Shown: positions 25,394 to 33,616 of the stretch, piece after piece
How positions within the stretch are numbered: position 1 is the first letter of the stretch
How the letters are laid out: the number at the start of each line of letters is the position of its first letter
Origin: Zoogloea sp041908905
Lineage (GTDB): Bacteria; Pseudomonadota; Gammaproteobacteria; Burkholderiales; Rhodocyclaceae
Reading direction: 5' to 3'
NCBI RefSeq assembly: GCF_041908905.1
Contig: NZ_JAYREK010000018.1
Location: 1 to 64,000 of the forward strand
Length of the DNA stretch: 64,000 nt
Notes under the pieces: model-generated
Told to the model about the DNA's origin: nothing
What the model saw: the letters and a program-made list of their open reading frames with translations, nothing else
Database searches by the model: none
Translations under genes and position numbers: made by a program

Positions 25394-27031
25394 ATGCACC
25401 CGTCACCCGCCCGGCGTCTGCCCCCGTCCCCGCGCTTCCTGCGCCTGAGCCGCCAGGGGGGCGTGTGCCTCGCCATGGCGGCGCCGGCCGCCTGGGCCGG
25501 CGGGCTGCCGGAGGTGTTCATGTCGCCCCTGGTGACGGTTGGCGCCGGGCTGGCCACCCTGGGCCTGCTGGCCGGGGCCGGCTACATCCTGCAGCTCCGG
25601 CAGCGTCTGGCGCGGCTTGAGGCCCGGCCCGCCGGCGGCGTGGCGCCGGCGGGCCTGCATGATCGCCAGTTCCGCCTCGCGGCGGCGGCCGGGCACGGCA
25701 TCGAGGGGCTGATCGGTCTCGACGGCAGGCTCATCTGGGCCAACCCGGCGGTGGAGCGCGTCACCGGCCACGAGGCGGCCACGCTGGAGGCGGCGGATTT
25801 CGTCGAGCTGCTGGTCTGCGAGCGGGACCGCGCCTTCTGCCGCCAGCGCCTGCGGGCACTCGTGGAGCGGGGCGCGCCGGACGACTTCGAGCTGCGCATC
25901 CAGCACCACGGCGGTGGGGTGCGCTGGATGGCCTGCCACTGGCAACCGGTGCGCGAGGAGGATGGCCGCCTGGTCGGCCTGCGGGTGGCGATGGAGGACA
26001 TCCAGGCGCGCAAGGAGGCCGAGTACGCCCAGCTCGAGACCGTGGCCGCGCTGCGCCGGGCGCAGGCCCTTTCCGAGCATTACCTGCGGCGCAGCAACGA
26101 GGAGCGCCAGCGCCTCTCGGCCCTGCTCGACGTGGTGAAGGCGGGCATCCTGTTCATGGATCCGGATCACCGGGTGGTTTATTGCAACCGGGCCTTCCAC
26201 GAGATCTGGGGGGTGCCCGTCAGCAAGACCCTGGTCGGCGTCCGGGACGTGGTGCTGCAGCGGATGGTGGTCGACCTGCTCGCCGAGCCCGACGTGTTCT
26301 TCAGGCACCTGCAGGACGTGGTGGACAGCCGCCGGCCGAGCGAGGCCATGGAGGTCCGTTTCAAGGATGGCCGCATCCTGACCAGCTCGTCCTGCCTGGT
26401 GCCGGCGCCGGAGGGGCTGCGGTCGATCGGCCGGATCTGGGTTTTCGAGGACATCACCGCCCAGCGCGAGGCGGCGAAGCAGCTCCAGCAGATGGCCGAG
26501 CGCGATCCGCTCACCAATCTCTACAACCGCCGCCGTTTCCACGAGGAGCTCGTGCGCATGCTCGCCGACGGCCAGCGCCGCGGCGAGGGGGTCGGGCTGC
26601 TGGCGATCGACCTCGACGGCTTCAAGCCGATCAACGACCGTTTCGGCCACCAGGCCGGGGACGAGGTGCTGGTGTGCCTGGCGGCCGAGGTGGGGGCGGT
26701 GGTGCGCCGCAACGAGATGTTCTTCCGCCTGGGGGGCGACGAATTCGCGATCCTCGTGCCCTTTGCCACGGCGCTGCAGCTCGCCGAGCTGGCGCGGCGC
26801 GTGGCGGCCTGCATCGCCGGCCAGCGCTTTGCCTTCGACGACGGGGAGGTGGGGGTGACGGCGAGCATCGGCATCGCCTTCAGCCCGCAGCAGGGCGACG
26901 ACCCCGAGACGCTGGTGGCGGCGGCGGATCGCGCGATGTATGTGGCGAAGGGCCTGGGCGGCAACAGCTGGGCCTTCGCGCCGGCCGAAAGCGCTGCCGG
27001 GCAACTGGCCGCAGACGCCCCGGCGGGCTAG
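25394..27031 (+). CDS. PAS-PAS-GGDEF diguanylate cyclase
   Basis: The protein has 545 residues. One membrane helix lies at about 46-66, followed by a PAS domain (about 90-215, ending in the MEDIQARKEAE linker) and a second PAS (about 230-355, FMDPDHRVVYCNRAFHEIWG). A GGDEF domain completes it (DPLTNLYNRRR; intact RLGGDEFAIL). The I-site position reads RRNE instead of RxxD, so product inhibition may be weak or absent, unlike the cyclase at 7475-8635. Start ATG 25394 has GAGGGG upstream and lies 9 nt after the argA stop. The PAS ligand is unknown. Confidence 0.9.
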   Translation: MHPSPARRLPPSPRFLRLSRQGGVCLAMAAPAAWAGGLPEVFMSPLVTVGAGLATLGLLAGAGYILQLRQRLARLEARPAGGVAPAGLHDRQFRLAAAAGHGIEGLIGLDGRLIWANPAVERVTGHEAATLEAADFVELLVCERDRAFCRQRLRALVERGAPDDFELRIQHHGGGVRWMACHWQPVREEDGRLVGLRVAMEDIQARKEAEYAQLETVAALRRAQALSEHYLRRSNEERQRLSALLDVVKAGILFMDPDHRVVYCNRAFHEIWGVPVSKTLVGVRDVVLQRMVVDLLAEPDVFFRHLQDVVDSRRPSEAMEVRFKDGRILTSSSCLVPAPEGLRSIGRIWVFEDITAQREAAKQLQQMAERDPLTNLYNRRRFHEELVRMLADGQRRGEGVGLLAIDLDGFKPINDRFGHQAGDEVLVCLAAEVGAVVRRNEMFFRLGGDEFAILVPFATALQLAELARRVAACIAGQRFAFDDGEVGVTASIGIAFSPQQGDDPETLVAAADRAMYVAKGLGGNSWAFAPAESAAGQLAADAPAG

Positions 27032-27094
27032 AATCCCGCTACGTCCCCGGTGGCGGCATGCCCGCGCCGGGGTTCCCAACTCAAGAGGTGATAC

Positions 27095-27364
27095 ATGGTA
27101 CGGATGGTCAATTGTGTGAAGCTCGGCCGTGAGGCGGAAGGCCTCGACCTGCCGCCGATTCCCGGCGAGCTCGGCAAGCGCGTCTTCGACAACGTTTCGA
27201 AGGAAGCCTGGCAGCAGTGGGTTCGTCACCAGACGATGCTGATCAACGAGAACCGGCTGAACCTGATGGACGCCCGGGCGCGCAAGTATCTTGCCGAGCA
27301 GATGGAGCGCTACTTCTTCGGCGGCGGTGTCGACCAGATCAGCGGCTACGTTCCGCAGAACTGA
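27095..27364 (+). CDS. yggX: Probable Fe(2+)-trafficking / oxidative damage protection protein (YggX family)
   Basis: The 89-residue cytosolic protein has the family hallmarks VNCVKLGREAEGLD (Cys7), PPIPGELGKRV and MLINENRLNL. It is the normal full length of about 90 residues. YggX is linked to iron trafficking into Fe-S clusters and to resistance to superoxide. AAGAGGTG before ATG 27095 is a good ribosome site. A TAGAAT hexamer at about 27029 could be the -10 of its own promoter. A strong terminator follows at 27392-27424. Confidence 0.96.
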   Translation: MVRMVNCVKLGREAEGLDLPPIPGELGKRVFDNVSKEAWQQWVRHQTMLINENRLNLMDARARKYLAEQMERYFFGGGVDQISGYVPQN

Positions 27365-27391
27365 GCGCAGCCCTGTCGCGTTGAGTCGTTT

Positions 27392-27424
27392 CGAAGGCCC
27401 CGGTTTCCGGGGCCTTCGGCTTTT
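27392..27424 (+). terminator. Rho-independent terminator after yggX
   Basis: Perfect 12-bp stem CGAAGGCCCCGG / CCGGGGCCTTCG around TTT, followed by GCTTTTC. It lies between convergent yggX and the FlhB-like gene. Confidence 0.85.
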
Positions 27425-27451
27425 CTGGCGGCCGCGCGGGGTTGGGTGTGC

Positions 27452-27763
27452 TCAGGCCCGCGGTGGCGGGCCTTCCGGCTTGCCGCCACCCGCTTCGAGG
27501 CTGTACAGCCAGGCCAGCAGCTCGGCCACGGCCACGTACAGTTCGGGGGGAATGCGTGCGTCCAGGTCCACCTGCATCAGCAGCGCGACGAGCTCGGGTG
27601 ATTCATGCACATAGATACCGGCCTCCTTGGCCCGCGAGATGATCTCGGCGGCGATCAGGCCACGCCCCTTGGCGACCACCGTCGGCGCCGCCTGGCCGGC
27701 GGTGTAGGCGAGGGCGACGGCTTCGGCGCGGGGCGCTTCGCCGGGGGATTCGGGGCGGTTCAT
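27452..27763 (-). CDS. FlhB C-terminal-domain-like protein (FlhX type)
   Basis: The 103-residue protein matches only the cytoplasmic C-terminal domain of FlhB, the flagellar export switch (AVALAY..., PTVVAKGRGLIAAEIISRAKE, IPPELYVAVAELLAWLYSLE). The NPTH autocleavage motif is missing: the equivalent site reads AAPTVVAKG. Small homologues of this kind sit beside fliK-like genes and can partly replace the FlhB C-terminus in some bacteria. Its ATG overlaps the stop of the fliK-like gene (TGATG), so translation is probably coupled. It ends the minus-strand late flagellar cluster. Confidence 0.88.
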   Translation of the reverse strand: MNRPESPGEAPRAEAVALAYTAGQAAPTVVAKGRGLIAAEIISRAKEAGIYVHESPELVALLMQVDLDARIPPELYVAVAELLAWLYSLEAGGGKPEGPPPRA

Positions 27764-28806
27764 GGGGTGCCGCGCAGTTCGGCGACGAGGCCGGTGAGGG
27801 GCACGTCGGCGGCGGCCAGGGCGTCGGCCAGGCGGGCCTCGGCGGCCGCCAGCGTGGCCCGGGTTTCGTCGCTGTCGGCGATCAGGCGCATCGCCACGCC
27901 CGCCGGGGTGAGGTGCAGGCGGGCCTCGATGCCGCCCAGGCGGGGCAGGGTCAGGCGCAGCGTGCTGTTCCAGTTGGCGTCGGGTTCGTCGGGGCTGCGG
28001 CGGCCGTCGGCGGCCGGGTCTTCGATCTCCCATTCCATCGTCTGGCCGGGCCAGACCTGCCCCTGCCAGACGAAGTTCTGGGTGGCCACCGCGTCGAGCT
28101 GCTGGTGCACGACGGGCAGCAACCGCTCGGGGATGGGCGCCAGGCCCTCCGTGAGGCCGCGGGCGGCGGTGGCGGCGGAGCCTTCGGCGGGCTGGGCCGG
28201 CAGGGTGGGGGCGCTCCGGTTCTGGGGTTCCTGCAGGAGGGCTGCGGTGTCGAGCTTGCCGGCGAGCCAGCGGGCCTGGTGGGATTCGTAGAACAGGCCG
28301 CTCTGCCCGAGGGCCGCGCCGAGGCGGTTGGCAAGCACCGCGCTGTCGCCGGGGGCCTGCGGTGCCGAGGCCAGCATCGGCTGGCCGCCGTTGAGGGCGG
28401 CGTTCTGGGCGGCGGGCTGGCCGGTGAGCAGGAAGCTGATCAGCCGGCCGGCCTGGCTGAGGGCCGGGGCCGTGGCGCTTCCGGTGCCGGGGGCAGCGGT
28501 GGGCTCGGCGAGGGTCGCGAAGACGGCGCGCGGGGTGACGTGACTGACGACGAGCTCCAGGGTGTCGCCGGCGTTGGCGGCCTGGGGCAGGGCGAGGGTG
28601 AAGTCGTGATCGGCGATGCGGGCCCGGTAGGTGTTGCCCGGCTGGGCCGTCTGGAGGGTGGCGACGATGCGCTGGCCGGGGACGAAGGCCGGCAGCTGCT
28701 CGGAGATGGCCTTGACCCGGGCCAGGGGGGCGACGGTGGGCTCACCGGAGAAGAAGCTCGCCTCGGTGAGCATCCGCAGGCGGGAGGCGAGATCGGCGGG
28801 GATCAT
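27760..28806 (-). CDS. fliK: Flagellar hook-length control protein FliK-like
   Basis: The 348-residue protein has a variable Ala/Pro-rich N-terminal half and a conserved C-terminal Flg_hook domain (about 225-330: WQGQVWPGQTMEWEIED, STLRLTLPRLGGIEARLHLTPAGVAMRL). FliK is exported by the flagellar apparatus and sets hook length by switching FlhB specificity, which fits the adjacent FlhB-like gene. The length is at the short end for FliK, and a second fliK elsewhere in the genome cannot be excluded. ATG 28806 is the natural start (MIPADLASRLRML). Confidence 0.82.
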   Translation of the reverse strand: MIPADLASRLRMLTEASFFSGEPTVAPLARVKAISEQLPAFVPGQRIVATLQTAQPGNTYRARIADHDFTLALPQAANAGDTLELVVSHVTPRAVFATLAEPTAAPGTGSATAPALSQAGRLISFLLTGQPAAQNAALNGGQPMLASAPQAPGDSAVLANRLGAALGQSGLFYESHQARWLAGKLDTAALLQEPQNRSAPTLPAQPAEGSAATAARGLTEGLAPIPERLLPVVHQQLDAVATQNFVWQGQVWPGQTMEWEIEDPAADGRRSPDEPDANWNSTLRLTLPRLGGIEARLHLTPAGVAMRLIADSDETRATLAAAEARLADALAAADVPLTGLVAELRGTP

Positions 28807-28839
28807 GGCGTGGCGCCGCCGGCCGGGCGGCCCGGTGGC

Positions 28840-29190
28840 TCAGTCTTCGCCGGACTGCTTGCCGTAGGCGGCGCGGACGTTGCGTTCGCGGGCGCCGCCG
28901 GACAGCAGCTGGCGGACGTTGTCCATCCAGGGCTCGGTGTGCACGCGCACTTCCTTGTCGTCGTCGAGGATGCGCCGGATCAGCGCGACCTTCTTCTGGC
29001 GCTCTTCTTCGGACATGCGCTTGCTGCCCCGGCCCTGAAAGCCCAGGGCCTCCTCGACGCCCATGCGGTCGCGCAGGGAGGCCACCTGCCGCTCGAGGCG
29101 GACGAGGCGATCCCAGTCGTTGGCGCGGGCGGCATCCACCATCTCGGTGGAGTAGCTGCTCATCTGTTCCAGGAGGGCGAGGGAACTCAT
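28840..29190 (-). CDS. fliT: Flagellar export chaperone FliT
   Basis: The 116-residue, helix-rich cytosolic protein opens with MSSLALLEQMSSYSTEMVDAA and has the W..L..LE pattern of FliT. In enterobacteria FliT binds the filament cap protein FliD and the FlhDC activator. The gene lies 38 nt after fliS in the same direction, as in many proteobacteria. The sequence is too variable in this family for stronger claims, but the position supports the name. Confidence 0.85.
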   Translation of the reverse strand: MSSLALLEQMSSYSTEMVDAARANDWDRLVRLERQVASLRDRMGVEEALGFQGRGSKRMSEEERQKKVALIRRILDDDKEVRVHTEPWMDNVRQLLSGGARERNVRAAYGKQSGED

Positions 29191-29228
29191 TACGTGTCTC
29201 CGTGGGGCGTGATGTCGTTGTGCGTTGT

Positions 29229-29627
29229 TCAGACCGTGGTGCCGATGGATTCCCAGGCACCCTTGATGTCGCGGAGCAGGCCGGCGACCTCGTCGAGGGC
29301 CGGGCGGCTGCTGTGCAGGTTGGCGTACAGCAGGCGGCTGGTCATGTAGTCGTAGAGGGCGCCGAGCTTCTCGGCGAGATCCCCGCCGGCCTCGTAGTCG
29401 AGGCTGACCTTGAGGCCGTCGTTGATGATCTCGATGGCCTTGGAGATCGCCATGCCCTTGCCGGGGATGTCCTGGCTGTCGAGGGCTGCCGAGGCCTTGG
29501 CGATGCTGAGCAGCGCGCCTTCGAACAGCATCAGGACCAGCTTGTGCGGGTCGGCGGTCGACACGCCGGTTTCCAGCCCCACCTGGGCATAGGCATTGGC
29601 GGCACGGGGGGCAAAGCCAAAAGACAT
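29229..29627 (-). CDS. fliS: Flagellar export chaperone FliS
   Basis: The 132-residue cytosolic chaperone binds the C-terminus of flagellin and prevents early polymerisation. It has the Y(A)Q...TADPHKLVLMLFEGAL signature, IEIINDGLKVSLDYEAGGDLAEKLGALYDYM and a helix ending in WESIG. The normal length is about 130. It lies 19 nt after fliD and 38 nt before fliT, in one probable transcription unit with both. Confidence 0.95.
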   Translation of the reverse strand: MSFGFAPRAANAYAQVGLETGVSTADPHKLVLMLFEGALLSIAKASAALDSQDIPGKGMAISKAIEIINDGLKVSLDYEAGGDLAEKLGALYDYMTSRLLYANLHSSRPALDEVAGLLRDIKGAWESIGTTV

Positions 29628-29646
29628 GTTTCTCTCCGGCAGTCGG

Positions 29647-31071
29647 TTACTTGTTACTGTTGAAGTTGGTGATGTTGGCGATGCCCGCCAGCTGCTGGGT
29701 CAGGTAGGTGCTGGTGCTTTGCATGCTGGAGATCGCCGAATCGAGCGCGGTGAATTGGGCGCGATACTGTTTTTCGATGGCGGTCAGGCGGACGTTGAGT
29801 GCATCGCGTTGCTTGTCGATGAGGGCCACCGAGCGATTGATGCCATCGATTTTTGTGCTGACCGACCCGCTGCTCGAGAGCAGGTTGTCGGTGACGGTCT
29901 TGAAGCTGCTGCCGTAGGCGCCGGCCAGCTCGGCCACCGCACCGAAGTTGGTGTCGATCGCCTTCTGCAGCTTGGCGTTGTCCAGCGACATCACCCCGGT
30001 CTTGTCGACGCTGATGCCTATGTCGCTGAGGTACTGGTAAGGGGCCCCACTCAGCGAAGCCGGCACCTTTTGCAGCACACTACGGACCTGGCTCTGGGCG
30101 CCACGCAGTGTCGAGTCGCCGTTGAGCGCCCCGGCGCTCTTGGCAGCGGCGTCGTAACCGCCCAGCGACGCCATGGTGCTGTTGAGATCGTTGTAGTTCT
30201 TGACCAAGGTATTCAGGGCGCCCTTGAGCGTACTGTAGTCACGGGTGAGCGTGATCGTTGTCGGGCTGCCGATGTTGGTCTTCTGCAGGTTGATCGTGAG
30301 CCCGTCCACCGCCGTCGTCAGTGTGTTGCCGGATGCGCTGACGGGAATGCCGTTGATTTTTGCGCTGGCGTCGGTGGCCGCCTGGGTGGTGTTGAACGCG
30401 CTCGAAGCGGCGATGGCCGAGCCGCCTGCCGGATTGACGAAGCTTGCGTCGCCCGACAGGGTGATGGCATTGGCCGTGCCGGTGTCGGTGGTCGTCAAGA
30501 CAAGGTTCTGCTTGTTGTCGGCACCGGTGACGATGACTGCGGAGACGCCGGCGGCAGCCTTGTTGATCGCATCCCGCAGGTCGCCGAGGCTGTTCTTGGT
30601 GCTCTCCAGCGTGATGTCCACCGACCTTGCCGAAGCGCCGCTGCCCTGGGTCAGCGTCAGGGTGCGGGTGGCGTTGCCACCAAAGTCGATGACCGGGTCG
30701 GTGGCACCATAGGTGGTGCCCAGGGTCTGGCGCTGGGCGGTGGCCAGCGCGGTGACTTCGAGGCTGTAGCTGCCGGCCACCGCCGAGCCGCTGGCGGAGA
30801 CGGAGGCAATGGAGCTGTCGGCAATACTTGCCTGGTAAGTAGAAAACTTTGCCGTTGCGGTTTTGGTGAGGTCGGGGCTCAGGGCCGCGGCGGCGGTCTG
30901 CAGGGAGGCGAGTCCGCTTTTGAGCGAGCCCAGCGCCGAAATGCTTGCCTGAAACTTGGCCTCGCGCGTGTTGAGGAGCGTCAGCGGCGCCTGCTCGGCC
31001 GCCATGAGCTTCGTCAGAAGCCCTTGCAGGTCGAGTCCGGAGCCGGAGCCTAAGGAAGAGACGCTAGCCAT
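29647..31071 (-). CDS. fliD: Flagellar filament cap protein FliD (HAP2)
   Basis: The 474-residue exported protein forms the pentameric cap at the filament tip and folds flagellin subunits. The N-terminal SSLGSGSGLDLQGLLTKLMAAEQAPL and C-terminal coiled-coil (ALNVRLTAIEKQYRAQFTALDSAISSMQSTSTYL) are conserved FliD ends. The middle is variable and Thr/Ser/Ala-rich. A strong sigma-54 site (31169-31184) lies about 100 nt upstream of the ATG and probably drives fliD-fliS-fliT and perhaps the genes after them. Confidence 0.95.
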   Translation of the reverse strand: MASVSSLGSGSGLDLQGLLTKLMAAEQAPLTLLNTREAKFQASISALGSLKSGLASLQTAAAALSPDLTKTATAKFSTYQASIADSSIASVSASGSAVAGSYSLEVTALATAQRQTLGTTYGATDPVIDFGGNATRTLTLTQGSGASARSVDITLESTKNSLGDLRDAINKAAAGVSAVIVTGADNKQNLVLTTTDTGTANAITLSGDASFVNPAGGSAIAASSAFNTTQAATDASAKINGIPVSASGNTLTTAVDGLTINLQKTNIGSPTTITLTRDYSTLKGALNTLVKNYNDLNSTMASLGGYDAAAKSAGALNGDSTLRGAQSQVRSVLQKVPASLSGAPYQYLSDIGISVDKTGVMSLDNAKLQKAIDTNFGAVAELAGAYGSSFKTVTDNLLSSSGSVSTKIDGINRSVALIDKQRDALNVRLTAIEKQYRAQFTALDSAISSMQSTSTYLTQQLAGIANITNFNSNK

Positions 31072-31168
31072 GAGGAACCTCTTTTCACCATGAACAACCG
31101 GTTATGGAAACGCTTACGGAATTCAAGCTGGGAACTTGAGCCCGCCAAGCGGAATTTCCATTTTCCCA

Positions 31169-31184
31169 AGCAAACAGCATGCCA
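31169..31184 (-). promoter_or_regulatory. Sigma-54 promoter upstream of fliD
   Basis: On the minus strand the sequence reads TGGCATG-CTGT-TTGCT. It matches the sigma-54 consensus TGGCACG-N4-TTGCW at all but one position, with the required GG-N10-GC spacing. The predicted RNA start is about 85 nt before the fliD ATG. Confidence 0.8.
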
Positions 31185-31254
31185 GCCTTCGCGCGACGGC
31201 AGTCGTGCGGGATCTGGAGTCACGCTGCCGTGGCCGGCGCGGTCGGTGGATGTT

Positions 31255-31635
31255 TCAGGCCTGCTGTTTCATCAGCAGCCCGGTGAACTTGTCGAGGGCC
31301 TTGGCCATCTGCAGCATTTCTTCGGAGGGAATCTGGCGGATGACCTTGTTAGTCTCGGTGTCCACGATCTTCACGACGGTGTTGTGGGAGTCCTTGTCGA
31401 TCGAGAACTGCAGGCTCTGGGCCAGGGGCCGGACAATCTGCTGGACTTGATCGATGGCCTGCTGAACCTGATCGAGGGTGGGCTTTGCCGTGGGCGTGCT
31501 CGTGACCCCGGGCGTTTCGCCAGTGGCGCCGAGCGGGGTTGCTGCCGTGTTGAGGGCAGTGTTGCCCGTGGCCGAGGCTGCGGCCGTCGCCTGCGGAGGC
31601 GGTGGCATGCTGCTTGCAACATTGCGGATTTCCAT
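31255..31635 (-). CDS. flaG: FlaG family flagellar protein
   Basis: The 126-residue protein has a low-complexity Pro/Ala/Thr N-terminal half and a conserved C-terminal FlaG domain: FSIDKDSHNTVVKIVDTETNKVIRQIPSEEMLQMA. FlaG proteins are found between fliC and fliD in polar flagellates and influence filament length. GAGGAG precedes ATG 31635. The gene lies 82 nt after fliC, with an inverted GCGGCGCC / GGCGCCGC repeat but no T run between them, so partial read-through from fliC is likely. Confidence 0.93.
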   Translation of the reverse strand: MEIRNVASSMPPPPQATAAASATGNTALNTAATPLGATGETPGVTSTPTAKPTLDQVQQAIDQVQQIVRPLAQSLQFSIDKDSHNTVVKIVDTETNKVIRQIPSEEMLQMAKALDKFTGLLMKQQA

Positions 31636-31717
31636 GATGCACTCCTCTCGTGCGGGCGGCGCCGTGCCTTGAAGGGCGCCGGCGCCGCATTCTCATGCCT
31701 TCACAGGCCGAGGTGGA

Positions 31718-33217
31718 TTACTTTAGCAGGCTCAGCACGCTCTGCGGCATCTGGTTAGCCTGGGCCAGCATCGCGGTGCCGGCTTGCTGCAGGATCTGGT
31801 TGCGGGTCATGTTGGCCGTTTCCGCTGCGAAGTCGGTGTCCTGGATGCGGCTGCGAGCGGCCGACAGGTTTTCCGAAGTGGTCTGCAGGTTGGCGATCGT
31901 CGAGGCGAGGCGGTTCTGCGTGGCGCCATAGACGCTGCGCTGGCTGTCGATCATCGCGAGCGCGGAGTCGATGGTCTTGATCGCCTCGTTGGACTTCGTC
32001 ATGGTGGAGACGTCGAGGTCTGAGACCGTGTTCAGAGTCGAGCCTTCCGTCTTGGCGGTGCCGGTTGCGCCAAACAGGTTCAGGGTGGCGTCCTGCGCGA
32101 CCGAGAAGGTCTTGGAAGAGTCGAAGGTCACCTGGCCGACGACGATCGTTTTATCCGCAGTGGTATCTGCTACCCCTGCCAGGACTGCTGCAGAGCCTAT
32201 TGGGGTGGAGCCGTCCACCTCGACCGCCTGGACCGTGACGTTGCCAGCGTTAGCCGTCGTCGTATCGGCAAGACTGATGTCGTTGCCCGTGGCGTTGGTG
32301 AGGATGATGCCGGTCTTGTCCGCGTTGAGCGCTGCGCTGACGCCGGTCTTGCCGGCCTTGTCGTTGAAGGCGCTGATCGCCGCGGACAGGTCGTCGCCGC
32401 TGGCCGAAGCCAGGGAGAAGGTGACCGTCTCCTTGGTGCTGTTGTCGCTGGTGATCTCCAATGCGTAGGAGCCTTTGGCGCTGAACTTCAGCTCGACGTC
32501 CGTGCGGGCTGACGCGGTCACGTTAGTCTCGCCCGTGACGTTGTTGATCTGGCTGGCGATTGTCTTGGCCGTCGCCTTGTCGAGAATCGTGACATCTTTG
32601 GAGCCGGCCGAACCGTTGATGGTCAGCGTGCCGCCTTTTACAGCCTGATCCGTTGCTGTAATCAAGCCTGCGCCCAGATCCGAACTTCCAGCCTTGACCT
32701 GGTTGTTGCCGTAATTGACCGTGCGCAGGTTGGCGGTGGTGGTGGTGATGGTCTGGTTGGCGTTGGCGCCGATCTGGAACTGGGCAGTGCCAAAGCTGCC
32801 GTCGAACAGGTTGCGGCCGTTGAAGTTGGTCGTGGTGGCGATGCGGTCGAGTTCCTGGGTCAGTTGGGCCACCTCATCGTTGAGCGAGTTGCGGTCGCTG
32901 GCCGAGTTGGTGGCATTGGCCGACTGCACGGCCAGGGTGCGCATGCGCTGCAGGATGTCGGTAGCCGAACTCAGAGCGCCTTCTGCCGTCTGCATCAGGG
33001 AGACCGCGTCGTTGGCATTGCGGGCAGCCTGGTTGAGGCCATTGACCTGGGCCGTCATGCGGTCGCTGATCGCCAGGCCGGCGGCATCATCCTTCGCGCT
33101 GTTGATGCGCAGACCGGACGAGAGGCGTTGCAGCGAAGTCGCGAGGCCGGTTTGCGAAGAGGTAAGGTTGCGTTGCGCGTTCAGCGACGAGACGTTGGTG
33201 TTGATGCCCATTGCCAT
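31718..33217 (-). CDS. fliC: Flagellin
   Basis: The 499-residue filament subunit has conserved D0/D1 ends: MAMGINTNVSSLNAQRNL, SSGLRINSAKDDAAGLAIS, and C-terminal SRIQDTDFAAETANMTRNQILQQAG...SVLSLLK. The central D2/D3 region (about residues 165-400) is Thr/Asp/Ala-rich and variable. It is about 200 residues larger than minimal flagellins and exposed on the filament. TAGGAGA precedes the ATG. A sigma-28 type promoter lies about 95 nt upstream. FlaG, FliD, FliS and FliT follow downstream. Confidence 0.97.
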   Translation of the reverse strand: MAMGINTNVSSLNAQRNLTSSQTGLATSLQRLSSGLRINSAKDDAAGLAISDRMTAQVNGLNQAARNANDAVSLMQTAEGALSSATDILQRMRTLAVQSANATNSASDRNSLNDEVAQLTQELDRIATTTNFNGRNLFDGSFGTAQFQIGANANQTITTTTANLRTVNYGNNQVKAGSSDLGAGLITATDQAVKGGTLTINGSAGSKDVTILDKATAKTIASQINNVTGETNVTASARTDVELKFSAKGSYALEITSDNSTKETVTFSLASASGDDLSAAISAFNDKAGKTGVSAALNADKTGIILTNATGNDISLADTTTANAGNVTVQAVEVDGSTPIGSAAVLAGVADTTADKTIVVGQVTFDSSKTFSVAQDATLNLFGATGTAKTEGSTLNTVSDLDVSTMTKSNEAIKTIDSALAMIDSQRSVYGATQNRLASTIANLQTTSENLSAARSRIQDTDFAAETANMTRNQILQQAGTAMLAQANQMPQSVLSLLK

Positions 33218-33616
33218 GATGGTTCTCCTAAATTCCGTTCAAGATAAGCATTTCAGCTTAACTTTGGTTCGCCTTGCCCCGGTGTGTGCAAGGCAACCGC
33301 CGTTGAGACCATTAACGGAACCGCCCAAACCGACTTTAGAAAAATCATTGACATTTTGTAAGAATGTCGCCTACCCAGGTGCCGGCCGGATTACCGCTTG
33401 GCTTTTGATAGCGGCGCGGAAAATCAAAGCTTTAGCAATGGGAATCGTCCGGCCGGCGACCCTCGCCGCCCGCGCCCGACAGGCTTTCAGGTGAGGTGAA
33501 CGAGGGGCTTCATGGTTTGGGGGTAGGGAAGCCGCTGCTCATGCGGCTTTCGAGCACTTTGTCATCGTGAAGTCCGCGCTGCGAGGCAGGCCTGGCTGAG
33601 CGTGGCAGGGCCAAAA
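33218..33616. other. 399-nt non-coding region between fliC and the HAD phosphatase gene
   Basis: It holds the fliC ribosome site and sigma-28 promoter at its left end. At its right end is a short AAGCCGC / GCGGCTT hairpin (33529-33549) with only one following T beyond the stem. I see no gene in the rest. Local base composition around 33240-33370 is more AT-rich than its surroundings. Confidence 0.6.
33312..33338 (-). promoter_or_regulatory. Sigma-28 (FliA) promoter of fliC
   Basis: On the minus strand TAAAGTCG-N11-TCCGTTAA aligns with the FliA consensus TAAAGTTT-N11-GCCGATAA with the exact spacing. The -35 matches 6 of 8 and the -10 matches 6 of 8. It lies about 95 nt upstream of the flagellin ATG, a usual place for a late flagellar promoter. 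Confidence 0.8.
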
